In this document: positions 37,098 to 45,350 of the stretch, piece after piece
Layout: the number at the start of each line of letters is the position of its first letter
Position numbering within the stretch: position 1 is the stretch's first letter
Assembly (NCBI GenBank): GCA_036130055.1
Contig: JAYYOR010000014.1
Span: forward strand, 1-64,000
Reading direction: 5' to 3'
Length of the DNA stretch: 64,000 nucleotides
DNA from: TMED69 sp036130055
Lineage (GTDB): Bacteria > Pseudomonadota > Gammaproteobacteria > Ga0077536
The notes under the pieces: generated by a model
Seen by the model: the letters and a program-made list of their open reading frames with translations, nothing else
The model's database searches: none
Told to the model about the DNA's origin: nothing
Made by a program: the position numbers and the translations under genes

Positions 37098-37207
37098 TGT
37101 GAGAGGATTTAACTTTTTAATTAATTTACGTTTAGTTTAATTCTTTGCGCTTGAACAACAATTATCATTAATCATACAATATACCAAATCATTTGGACAA
37201 AGGCATA

Positions 37208-37690
37208 ATGGCTAGTAAAATTAAAACTATTTTTTTTGAACCGAGAACATCAATTGAACAGGTAGAGGAAGGAACATCCTTAGCGCCTAAATTCAACGAA
37301 GACGGATTAATCCCTGTAACAACCACCGAGTGGGAAACTGGGGAAGTCCTTATGATGGGCTTCATGAACCCAGATGCGCTGATTAGGACTATTAAAACTG
37401 GTTTTGCTCACTACTGGAGTCGAAGTAGAGCAAAAATATGGAAAAAAGGTGAAACAAGCGGAATGTACCAATCGGTAAAAGAACTAAGAATTGATGACGA
37501 CCAAGATGCTGTCTGGATGCGAGTAACCCTAGCAGGCGATAAGGCGAGTTGTCATGTAGGCTATAAATCATGTTTTTATCGCCTAATTCCTCTAGGAGAA
37601 TCTCCTGTTAAACTTCAATTTAAAGAGAGAAAAAAGGTTTTCGACCCCAAAGTTAAATATGGGGACATTCCGAATCCCACGAAACTTTGA
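37208..37690 (+). CDS. hisI: Phosphoribosyl-AMP cyclohydrolase
   Basis: From the ATG at 37208 this is 160 residues. It has VLMMGFMNPDALIRTIKTGFAHYWSRSR-type sequence across residues 45-72, then KGETSG near 78, and the zinc cysteines in ASCHVGYKSCFYR near 119. It catalyses the third step of histidine synthesis. It is longer than the HisI domain alone by about 40 residues at the N-terminus and lacks the HisE domain. It stands apart from other his genes. A TTG at 37193 is the alternative start. Confidence 0.92.
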   Translation: MASKIKTIFFEPRTSIEQVEEGTSLAPKFNEDGLIPVTTTEWETGEVLMMGFMNPDALIRTIKTGFAHYWSRSRAKIWKKGETSGMYQSVKELRIDDDQDAVWMRVTLAGDKASCHVGYKSCFYRLIPLGESPVKLQFKERKKVFDPKVKYGDIPNPTKL

Positions 37691-37702
37691 GTTCCGAGAG
37701 GA

Positions 37703-38479
37703 TCAAAAATAATCTTTTCTTTTTCGTATCTCACCAAATATAGCAACATCATTAGAGTCTGGCATTCCAAGCCCATTTCTCAAAGCCCGGCTATGAGTTC
37801 TCAAAAAAGGATTGGTTTTCCTCTCTACGCCTATTGAAGTAGGAACCGTTGGAAGGCCTTTTTCTGTTGCCGATAACACTTCAATCTGCCTGGTGAGCAG
37901 ATTTACGTTATTTGGCTCGATGGTTAAAGCAAACCGTAAGTTTGCTTTTGTATACTCATGAGCGCAATAAACTAGTGTGTCATCTGGCAGCTTCATAAGT
38001 TTACTTAGGCTTTTAAACATCATGCTGGGTGTGCCCTCGAATAAACGCCCACAGCCCAGAGCAAATAAAGTATCTCCAACAAAAACTTTGCTTAACTTTG
38101 GAAAATAATAAGCGACATGGCCCAATGTATGACCTGGTACACCAAGTACTTCTACTTCAAAATTACCAAGTGTGAGCAAATCTCCGTCTTTTACCGAGTC
38201 ATCCGCATCAGGTACTCTTTTTTTTTCGAAATCATATTCTGAACAAAATATTTGGCAATCCCATCTTTTTTTCAACTGAGAGTTGCCTCCAATATGATCA
38301 TGGTGATGGTGTGTATTCAGAATAAATGAAAGCGCCCATCCTTTGCTCTCTAAATACTCTGTAATCACTTTATCGTCCGGTGTATCAACCGCGATTGCAA
38401 CCCCTTGATCTAAGTCGGCTAAGAGAAAACCATAATTATCAGTAAGACAGGGAATAACGTTAATTTGGAAATTTTTCAT
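37703..38479 (-). CDS. gloB: Hydroxyacylglutathione hydrolase (glyoxalase II)
   Basis: This 258-residue metallo-beta-lactamase fold enzyme has the THHHHDHIGGN metal motif near residue 56, GHTLGHVAYY near 114, GDTLFALGCGRLFEGTP near 137 and YCAHEYTKANLRFA near 170, all typical of GloB. It hydrolyses S-lactoylglutathione to lactate and glutathione. Its presence, with the glutathione-dependent formaldehyde pathway at 57-59 kb, indicates a glutathione-using cell. Confidence 0.95.
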   Translation of the reverse strand: MKNFQINVIPCLTDNYGFLLADLDQGVAIAVDTPDDKVITEYLESKGWALSFILNTHHHHDHIGGNSQLKKRWDCQIFCSEYDFEKKRVPDADDSVKDGDLLTLGNFEVEVLGVPGHTLGHVAYYFPKLSKVFVGDTLFALGCGRLFEGTPSMMFKSLSKLMKLPDDTLVYCAHEYTKANLRFALTIEPNNVNLLTRQIEVLSATEKGLPTVPTSIGVERKTNPFLRTHSRALRNGLGMPDSNDVAIFGEIRKRKDYF

Positions 38480-38562
38480 TTGAAGCCAAACCTTGCACTA
38501 GTTTAAAAAAATACCTAAGGTATAAGTATATCAAATAAAACTACATAGCGAAGTAAAACACC

Positions 38563-39903
38563 ATGAAAACGCTAATAACAAACGCAAAAGTTGTAAATGA
38601 GGAAAGACTAGAGGACTTTGATGTCTTAATAGAGAACGATAGAATCATTGAGATAGGAAAAGACCTTCAACATAAAAGAGTAAATCAAGTGATAGATGCA
38701 GAAAATTTGTATCTTTTGCCAGGTATCATCGACGATCAGGTACATTTTAGAGAACCTGGTCTTACACATAAAGCCACGATTGCCAGTGAGTCGAGTGCAG
38801 CCGTCATTGGAGGTATTACCAGCTTCATGGAAATGCCCAATGTAATTCCGCCTACAACAAACATGGAAGCAATTGAGGAAAAATTAAGAATTGCTCAAGC
38901 AACTTCGTTAGCTAATTTCTCATTTTATATTGGAGCTACCAACGAAAATATCGAAGACTTATTGGGATTAGATGAGAGTTTGGTTTGTGGTGTCAAAGTT
39001 TTTATGGGAGCCTCTACCGGCTCCTTGTTAGTGGATAATCATGATGCACTAGACAAAATTTTTTCTTCCATCAAAATACCCATCGTAACCCATTGCGAAG
39101 ACAACGAAATGATTGTCAAAGAACTAAAAAAAGTTAAAAAAAAGTACGGTGACCAAATTCCTGTTAAACTACACCCTAAAATTCGGTGCGCCGATGCTTG
39201 CGAAAAATCAACGCGCCTAGCAATTTCTCTTGCTCAAAAGTACTCAAGCAATTTGCATGTATTACATATTTCAACTGCTCAAGAACTAAAGTTGTTTTCC
39301 GACCAACCCCTTAAAAATAAGAATATTACTGCCGAGGTTTGCGTGCATCATTTATGGTTTAATGAAGGCGACTATGACAAACTTGGAAATCAAATCAAAT
39401 GCAATCCGGCAATAAAAACAAAACAAGACCAAGAAGCGTTGATAAAAGCTGTAAACTCAAACCGATTGGATATCATAGCGACAGATCATGCACCTCATAC
39501 TATCTCAGAAAAGAAAGGCCAATACACTGAAGCGCCAGCGGGCATTCCTTTAGTTCAGCATTCACTATTGAGTCTGATAGATCATTTTAAAAACGGAAAA
39601 TTTAGTCTTGAGACCATTGTCCAAAAAGCTTGTCATAATCCTGCCCTAAGATTCGGGGTTAAAAACAGAGGTTTTATAAGAGAGGGTTACTATGCCGACT
39701 TAGTGCTTTTAAATTTAAATAAAGGTACAGAGGTCAATAAGCAGAGTATTAAATACAAATGCAAGTGGTCTCCATTTTTGGGTCACAAATTTAAATCAAA
39801 GATTGAAAAAACCTTTGTCAACGGAAAAGTAATATATGACGGACAAAACCTAATTGTCTCAAATCGATTCGTTCGCCCACTTGAATTTAATCGTGATCCA
39901 TGA
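38563..39903 (+). CDS. pyrC: Dihydroorotase, Bacteroidetes-like class I with Gln in place of the first metal His
   Basis: This 446-residue amidohydrolase has IDDQVHFREPGLTHKA near residue 57, GVKVFMGASTGSLLVDN near 145 with the bridging lysine, THCEDNE near 179, VLHISTAQE near 231 and ATDHAPH near 306. The first motif is normally D-x-H-x-H; here Gln stands for the first His, as in Bacteroidetes dihydroorotases, and the VCVHHLWF segment also matches that group. It forms dihydroorotate in pyrimidine synthesis. A transferred origin is possible but not proven. It ends one base from the convergent next gene. Confidence 0.9.
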   Translation: MKTLITNAKVVNEERLEDFDVLIENDRIIEIGKDLQHKRVNQVIDAENLYLLPGIIDDQVHFREPGLTHKATIASESSAAVIGGITSFMEMPNVIPPTTNMEAIEEKLRIAQATSLANFSFYIGATNENIEDLLGLDESLVCGVKVFMGASTGSLLVDNHDALDKIFSSIKIPIVTHCEDNEMIVKELKKVKKKYGDQIPVKLHPKIRCADACEKSTRLAISLAQKYSSNLHVLHISTAQELKLFSDQPLKNKNITAEVCVHHLWFNEGDYDKLGNQIKCNPAIKTKQDQEALIKAVNSNRLDIIATDHAPHTISEKKGQYTEAPAGIPLVQHSLLSLIDHFKNGKFSLETIVQKACHNPALRFGVKNRGFIREGYYADLVLLNLNKGTEVNKQSIKYKCKWSPFLGHKFKSKIEKTFVNGKVIYDGQNLIVSNRFVRPLEFNRDP

Positions 39904-39904
39904 C

Positions 39905-40510
39905 CTACAGTCGCTTATCAATTAGCCCCTCTTTTGAAGATGAATTATTAAGCTCCTCAAGCTCGGCAACACCACCCAGTCTCTTTGAATTAGCTCGCAA
40001 AGCCTCCCCAATCATTTTTTCTTTATGAAATGAGACGAATAAATTGTAATTATTTACGGAAGGTATATTCGATGAAAATGGAAAACTATTACCGTTGCTT
40101 CGACCTAGATATGTTATTCTTCTTTGCGCAATCAGATCATCTATATTTATCATGTTAGAATCAGGAGAAATTGACCTAATGTTTCTTTGATTAGCAAAAA
40201 TGGCCGTCTTGTCGACTTCGGACATCTTATTTTTGCTCGCCATTAATCCTACCGCTGCTAAACTAGCACCAGCAGGACCCCCAAAAAGGGCTCCTCCAGC
40301 AAGTTTAATAGCTGGTGCTATTTTATCTTTAGAAATAGCTCTATAAATTGAACCGACTATCGGAATATGGTGCAAAGGATTTATAAGATCTAATATGTCT
40401 TTAAAATTAAATCCATCATCTCCAAAAAACTTTCCAAATATATTTTTTTTTGGATTAGCTGGACTCAAATTCTGCAGTTCAGTATTAGGAGGAACTTTCA
40501 ACTCTGACAT
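39905..40510 (-). CDS. Conserved protein of unknown function with glycine/alanine-rich helix
   Basis: This 201-residue protein has no signal peptide. Residues 35-90 (DILDLINPLHHIPIVGSIYRAISKDKI followed by a Gly/Ala-rich stretch with GGALFGGPAGA) resemble a family of hypothetical proteins I associate with alphaproteobacteria. The Gly/Ala-rich part could insert in or lie on a membrane. The rest is polar and of low complexity. The start is supported by a short AT-rich leader but no clear Shine-Dalgarno. No function is known. Confidence 0.75.
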   Translation of the reverse strand: MSELKVPPNTELQNLSPANPKKNIFGKFFGDDGFNFKDILDLINPLHHIPIVGSIYRAISKDKIAPAIKLAGGALFGGPAGASLAAVGLMASKNKMSEVDKTAIFANQRNIRSISPDSNMINIDDLIAQRRITYLGRSNGNSFPFSSNIPSVNNYNLFVSFHKEKMIGEALRANSKRLGGVAELEELNNSSSKEGLIDKRL

Positions 40511-40598
40511 AATAATTATAATTGTTAGACACGACTATCAAGATGCAAGTAATGTGCCAGGATAAAAACAAGTATATCAGGGTAAACTTGTATTTATT

Positions 40599-40614
40599 CG
40601 GCAAAATTTTGCCG
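40599..40614. promoter_or_regulatory. 16-bp perfect palindrome in the divergent gap
   Basis: CGGCAAAATTTTGCCG reads the same on both strands and sits between two divergent unknown genes, 20 bases before the first codon of the plus-strand frame. A second, weaker inverted repeat (ACAAGT...ACTTGT) lies just upstream. It could be an operator or part of a hairpin; no T-tract follows. Confidence 0.4.
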
Positions 40615-40633
40615 TTCCCGGAATAATTGTGTA

Positions 40634-40954
40634 TTGTTAAAACTTAAGAGTAATATCCAGAGGAGAAAGGTAATTAGACTTATAAAAGGTGCTTTTATTT
40701 CTTCAATCTTGCTGACCTCTCTAGTAGGCCCTGCTCAGGCAAAAACAACCGAAGCAAAAGGGCGAATTGACTGGGAAAAACTCAAAATAGAGGAAAGAAA
40801 AATTGGGATGGAACAAAAGCGTCTTCAATACGATGCGCTAAAACTGCAAATCGAAGGCTGCAAACAGATTTACGAATCAGATTCGAAGGCCAAGACGGCT
40901 TGCTTGAAAAAGTATTTATTTCAACTTTCAGAGATATTTGGGCATAACGACTAG
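40634..40954 (+). CDS. Small exported coiled-coil protein of unknown function
   Basis: The frame from TTG 40634 gives 106 residues, with a signal peptide ending in GPAQA and a charged, probably helical mature part (about residues 40-106) rich in Lys and Glu with two cysteines (GCKQIY and TACLKK) that could form a disulfide. The strongest ribosome-binding site (AGAGGAG, 40659-40665) lies inside the frame and points to an in-frame ATT at 40673, from which the product would start as a clean signal peptide (RLIKGAFISS...). Function unknown; periplasmic location likely. Confidence 0.65.
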   Translation: MLKLKSNIQRRKVIRLIKGAFISSILLTSLVGPAQAKTTEAKGRIDWEKLKIEERKIGMEQKRLQYDALKLQIEGCKQIYESDSKAKTACLKKYLFQLSEIFGHND

Positions 40955-41165
40955 AACAAAAGAGATTAACCGATAACGTGCTCATAAAAAATACTTAGAT
41001 ATTAAACAAATAAGCTTCGAGACAGTCTTTTTTTCAAAAACTATTTAAATTTTTTTATTTTGCAGGATGATTGAGCCTAAAATTTCTTAAAAACCAAGAA
41101 ATACATGTAGTAAAACGCTATACTGATTTATAATAGAAAATTATATAAATTTAGAGGAGTCTCTG

Positions 41166-42092
41166 ATGGCAATGGACGCAACTACCGAACAATTTGTAAA
41201 AAATCTAGCTGAAAATGGCGGCCCTGCATTTCACGAACTACCTGTTGATAAATGTCGCGAAGTTTATAAAGAGCTAGTTATACAGCTATCCGGTGAACTA
41301 GCTGATATTGGCGATATTAAAGAAATATCAATTCCTGGAGGAAACGGGCAAATTACCCTAAGGGTTTACACCCCAAAAAATAAAACGAACAAGATGGCAG
41401 GTGTTGCCTATTTCCATGGTGGTGGCTGGGTGATCGGGGACTTAGATACGCATGACCCAGTATGTAGGCGTCTCTGTCAAAAATCAGATTGTGTGTTTTT
41501 TTCGGTAGATTATAGACTAGCCCCGGAGCATAAGTATCCAGCCGGGATAGACGACTGTATCACTGCTACCCAATGGATTTATGATAATGCAGCAGAACTT
41601 GGGGTAGATCCAAAGAGAATTGGTGTAGCGGGCGATAGTGCCGGTGGAAATATGGCAGCGGTGGTTGCTCAGGAACTAAAAAATGTCGTCGCTTACCAAC
41701 TGTTAATGTGCCCTGCGGTAGATTTGTCTGACAAAAGCTATCCTTCACGGGAAGAATATGGACAAGGGGAATATTTACTCTCAATGAAAGATATGGTTTG
41801 GTTTGGAGGACATTTAGCCACAGAACTCGAAGAGTTGTTAGAACCGAAAGCCTCACCAATATCGAATAATAACCTATCTGGTCTACCACCTGCCCTTACG
41901 GTTACCGCAGGTTGTGATCCTTTATGCGATGAAGGAAAAGCATATGCGGACAAATTATCTGAAGCTGGGGTCGATTCCGAGTATAAGTGTTATGAAGGAA
42001 CTGTTCATAATTTCTATCAGTTTCCAGCAGTACTGGAAACCGGGCTGGAGGGTCTAGATTTCATGGCAGCAAGATTAAAAGACCGTTTGTAA
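41166..42092 (+). CDS. Alpha/beta hydrolase, HSL-family esterase
   Basis: This 308-residue protein has the oxyanion motif YFHGGGWVIGDLDTHD near residue 83, the nucleophile GDSAGGN near 158, Asp in TAGCDPLCDEG near 252 and His in GTVHNFYQF near 280. This is the HSL (hormone-sensitive lipase-like) class of carboxylesterases. The substrate is unknown. It is preceded by a good ribosome-binding site (GAGGAG) and is transcribed alone. Confidence 0.9.
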   Translation: MAMDATTEQFVKNLAENGGPAFHELPVDKCREVYKELVIQLSGELADIGDIKEISIPGGNGQITLRVYTPKNKTNKMAGVAYFHGGGWVIGDLDTHDPVCRRLCQKSDCVFFSVDYRLAPEHKYPAGIDDCITATQWIYDNAAELGVDPKRIGVAGDSAGGNMAAVVAQELKNVVAYQLLMCPAVDLSDKSYPSREEYGQGEYLLSMKDMVWFGGHLATELEELLEPKASPISNNNLSGLPPALTVTAGCDPLCDEGKAYADKLSEAGVDSEYKCYEGTVHNFYQFPAVLETGLEGLDFMAARLKDRL

Positions 42093-42110
42093 TATAAGAT
42101 AATCCGATCT

Positions 42111-42902
42111 TCAAAGGTATTTCACGCTTTCAAACAACCGTCCAAACTCACATCTATAATGATGAGAAGGTTGCTCGTCCTTATCTAGCAAAGCTCTAAT
42201 TTCCAAAAGTGCGGGTTCTATCCAAGATACGTCCACAGGATATTCCATTAAAGCAACATCGAACCTCATTTCAGCCTTATTTTTTAATAAAAAGTAAGGA
42301 GTACGAAAGCGGTCTGCATTACAATAGAGAAAGTAACCGATACCGTCAACGGAGAAACCTTTCCTACGAAGAATCCAAACGTATAAGTCCATTTGCCGCT
42401 TATAGGTTATTTTCCAAGGCTCATCGAGAGACAGTTCTTTTTCTGGACTTTTTAGAGACGTACTCTTGTAATCCACGACATGCAGTCTCTTGGTTTCTAG
42501 GTTTAGCCAAACATCGTCCAGCCCACCTCCAATTTTTAAGTTCGTTAACTCATGTACAGTATTTAATCTTCCCTCTGCGCCGAAGTGTAAACTTTGAGTC
42601 CACAATTCAAATTCTTTGTGTTGAAAGGGGACGAGATGACCCAGTCCTTTGTTTTTAAGAAAAGGATGCGGTTTTTGTGTTTCCCGGAATATTTTAAAGT
42701 CTTTTTTTAGTAATACGTCGGTGGCTTCATTTATATTATAGCCAGGAACTGATGGGAATTTTACGCCTTTTTTTTGCTCTAAGAAAAAACAAGCTGGGCA
42801 TTTCATAAAATTTTCGATTCTTGTTCTACTCAATTCATAAGGAGAATGATTGTTAGGATCATAAATCCCGCGATGACGGTTTTTTTTAATATTTTTTTTC
42901 AT
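42111..42902 (-). CDS. PD-(D/E)XK superfamily nuclease
   Basis: This 263-residue protein has the nuclease core GGGLDDVW (Asp129/130), VVDYKSTS (Asp144, Lys146) and the later KRQMDLYVW (Gln170), which matches the RecB/Cas4-like motif order. Four cysteines (35, 38, 194, 251) could hold an iron-sulfur cluster, but their spacing differs from Cas4 and AddB. There is no helicase or CRISPR gene nearby. Its job is unknown; DNA repair or processing is the reasonable guess. Confidence 0.75.
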   Translation of the reverse strand: MKKNIKKNRHRGIYDPNNHSPYELSRTRIENFMKCPACFFLEQKKGVKFPSVPGYNINEATDVLLKKDFKIFRETQKPHPFLKNKGLGHLVPFQHKEFELWTQSLHFGAEGRLNTVHELTNLKIGGGLDDVWLNLETKRLHVVDYKSTSLKSPEKELSLDEPWKITYKRQMDLYVWILRRKGFSVDGIGYFLYCNADRFRTPYFLLKNKAEMRFDVALMEYPVDVSWIEPALLEIRALLDKDEQPSHHYRCEFGRLFESVKYL

Positions 42903-42914
42903 AACGACAATAGT

Positions 42915-43820
42915 CTAAGCAAGAATCATAAATATTACACCTGCGATAATAAAACTCATTCCTATTAGCTCGAGCAAAGACGATTTTTCTTTAAAGAAAA
43001 GAATAGAAGCTAAAAATGTGAAAACTAATTCTATTTGGCCTACCGCCCTCACTTGTGCTGCATCTTGCATAGTGAAGGCTGTAAACCAAGCAATGGAGGC
43101 CAGAATCCCCGCAATGCCCACAGAAACGCATTCCTTCCAATGCAAAAACATCTTTACAATTGTTTCTCTCTCGCGAAAAAAAATCAAAGTCCCTAAAATA
43201 AATGATTGAACCACCAGGGATACAAGTAATGTAAATCCTGCGCGCATCAAAAAATCACCTTCGGTCAGTGATAACGCTGCAGCCCGGTATAAGACGACAG
43301 AAAGACCAAGCGCTGCACCCGACCCTATGCCCCAAATCGTGGAGGTATTAGTGAGGCTACTTAAGACGTGTCTTGGAGAAATACCTGCTCCTTTTACAGC
43401 CAATATTAGAACTCCAAGAGTTGTAATCATCAAAGCAAGAAGCTCATTCAATGAAAGCGGCTCTCCCAAAATAAAATAGGCTAAAATAGCAACTTGCACT
43501 AACTCCGTTTTTGAAAACACGGTTCCTATTGCGAAATTTCGCTGCTCAAACATTGAAATAAGTAGTATTGTAAATACAATCTGGGCTATTCCTCCAAAAA
43601 TACAATAAAAGAAAAATAAAAAAGACGGAGACGGGACCGCAAATCCAAAATATTTTTTTAGAAACACCAGATAACATACGGCAAATGGAAGGGCGAACAA
43701 AAAACGTGTGTAGGATGCCCCAAGAGTAGTTAAATTAGACGCCGCTTTTTTTTGAAGAACTGAACGAAGATTCTGAAAAAATGCACCAATGATAGTTATG
43801 ACTACCCAAGGTTCAATCAT
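42915..43820 (-). CDS. EamA/DMT family transporter
   Basis: This 301-residue protein has about ten hydrophobic segments arranged as two EamA halves, including AILAYFILGEPLSLNELLALMITTLG-type helices near residue 110-140 and ASILFFKEKSSLLELIGM near 272. It is an inner-membrane exporter of unknown metabolite. The next minus-strand gene, the nuclease, starts 12 bases downstream. Confidence 0.88.
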   Translation of the reverse strand: MIEPWVVITIIGAFFQNLRSVLQKKAASNLTTLGASYTRFLFALPFAVCYLVFLKKYFGFAVPSPSFLFFFYCIFGGIAQIVFTILLISMFEQRNFAIGTVFSKTELVQVAILAYFILGEPLSLNELLALMITTLGVLILAVKGAGISPRHVLSSLTNTSTIWGIGSGAALGLSVVLYRAAALSLTEGDFLMRAGFTLLVSLVVQSFILGTLIFFRERETIVKMFLHWKECVSVGIAGILASIAWFTAFTMQDAAQVRAVGQIELVFTFLASILFFKEKSSLLELIGMSFIIAGVIFMILA

Positions 43821-43861
43821 AGACGACCTGCAATCCTGATAATTAGCTTAATCAAAGCAAA

Positions 43862-44809
43862 TTAACTTTGCATCACCAATTCTTTAGGGAGGCTAAAAAC
43901 AACTTCTTCCTTAATTCCCGGCACCTCTTTTACCTCAAGACCACCTCTTTTCCGCAATTCTTCAACAACCTGTTCCACTAAAATTTCAGGAGCTGATGCA
44001 CCAGCAGTTACGCCAACACTTTTTTTATCAATTAGCCAAGTATCCTTTATCTCACTTGAACTATCGATTAGAAATGCAGGTATGCCTTGTTTCTCCGCAA
44101 TTTCTTTTAACCTATTTGAATTAGAACTTGTTTGAGAACCAACAACAAGTATAAGGTCACACTTACCGAGCATCTGCTTAACTGCATCTTGACGATTTTG
44201 GGTGGCGTAGCATATATCCTTTTTCTTTGGGCCGACTATAGCCGGGAAATTTGTTCTTAAAGCATCGATGACTTCAGATGTATCATCCATAGATAACGTT
44301 GTTTGAGTAACAAACGCCAGAAAAGAAGGATCTTTTACTTTTAATTTGTCTACATCGTCGACAGACTCTACCAGGTAAATTCCTCCATGGCTTCCCGGCC
44401 TAGTTCGATACTGCCCCAGAGTTCCTTCAACTTCTGGATGACCAGCATGCCCGATAAGAATGCATTCTCTACCCTCGTCCTGGTAACGATTAACCTCCAT
44501 GTGAACTTTGGTGACTAAAGGACATATCGCATCGAAGATCCTAAGCTTTCTTCTCTCCGCTTCCTCCTTGACGGCTTTGGCTACGCCATGAGCACTAAAT
44601 ATGACTGTTGAGCAATCAGGCACTTCATCCAATTCATCAACAAAGACGGCTCCTTTGTCTCTTAACCCGTCAACAACATATTTATTGTGGACGACTTCAT
44701 GTCTAACATAGACAGGGGCTCCAAAAAGTTCCAGGGCTCTCTCCACTATTCCGATTGCCCTATCAACACCGGCGCAGAAGCCACGTGGATTTGCTAGTTG
44801 TATTTTCAT
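43862..44809 (-). CDS. ispH: 4-hydroxy-3-methylbut-2-enyl diphosphate reductase
   Basis: From the ATG at 44809 this is 315 residues. The iron-sulfur cysteines lie in ANPRGFCAGVDRA (near 12), FDAICPLVTKVH and KKDICYATQNRQ, with HEVVHN and AGHPEVEGT for the substrate. It makes IPP and DMAPP in the last MEP step, which feeds ispB, squalene and undecaprenyl phosphate. A TTG at 44821 is an alternative, but the E. coli-like start MKIQLANPRG supports the ATG. Confidence 0.96.
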   Translation of the reverse strand: MKIQLANPRGFCAGVDRAIGIVERALELFGAPVYVRHEVVHNKYVVDGLRDKGAVFVDELDEVPDCSTVIFSAHGVAKAVKEEAERRKLRIFDAICPLVTKVHMEVNRYQDEGRECILIGHAGHPEVEGTLGQYRTRPGSHGGIYLVESVDDVDKLKVKDPSFLAFVTQTTLSMDDTSEVIDALRTNFPAIVGPKKKDICYATQNRQDAVKQMLGKCDLILVVGSQTSSNSNRLKEIAEKQGIPAFLIDSSSEIKDTWLIDKKSVGVTAGASAPEILVEQVVEELRKRGGLEVKEVPGIKEEVVFSLPKELVMQS

Positions 44810-44870
44810 ATTAACGCTCAAAAAATTTAATTATATGATTTAAAAATTAATGCTTCCACTACATCTTTAA

Positions 44871-45350
44871 CTAATTTTGAAACTCTTTCTTACAAAAGAC
44901 TTGTATATAAATAAATAGGATAGCGCCGATGGTGATAGATGAGTCTGCTATATTAAAATTAGGCCATGAAATGTCTCCCCAAAACAAATGGATAAAGTCA
45001 ATCACATAGCCATACATAAGTCTGTCAAGCAAATTACCTATTGCCCCAGCTAGGATAAAAGTTATGGAAAAACTCTCTATTTTGGAGGTTTCTGCTGTTC
45101 TTTTTATCCAAAAAACCAAAATGGCCGAAATAAATATGGAGACTAATATTAAAAACCAGCGTTGCCATCCTGGCTGGTCGCTTAGTATCCCAAAGGCAGC
45201 GCCCGGGTTGTAGACTAGTAGAAAATCGATACCTGGCATGATATTAAAAGCTTTTCCGTACTCTAAATAGGTATCCAATAAAATTTTCGAAACTTGGTCT
45301 GCAATTACAATTACCAAAAGAAGTGCCATGTAAGGGAAATATTTTTTCAT
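44871..45350 (-). CDS. lspA: Lipoprotein signal peptidase (signal peptidase II)
   Basis: This 159-residue inner-membrane protease has four membrane segments. The catalytic Asp residues lie in IGNLLDRLMYGYVIDFIHL near 113 and NFNIADSSITIGA near 137, with VYNPGAAFGIL near 48. It cleaves prolipoproteins. Its ATG overlaps the ribF stop by one base (TAATG), so the ileS gene that normally lies between them is absent. Confidence 0.96.
   Translation of the reverse strand: MKKYFPYMALLLVIVIADQVSKILLDTYLEYGKAFNIMPGIDFLLVYNPGAAFGILSDQPGWQRWFLILVSIFISAILVFWIKRTAETSKIESFSITFILAGAIGNLLDRLMYGYVIDFIHLFWGDISWPNFNIADSSITIGAILFIYIQVFCKKEFQN

Noticed and set aside
42111..42902. Cas4 of a CRISPR system
   Set aside because: The nuclease motifs fit loosely, but there are no cas genes and no repeat array, and the cysteine spacing is different.
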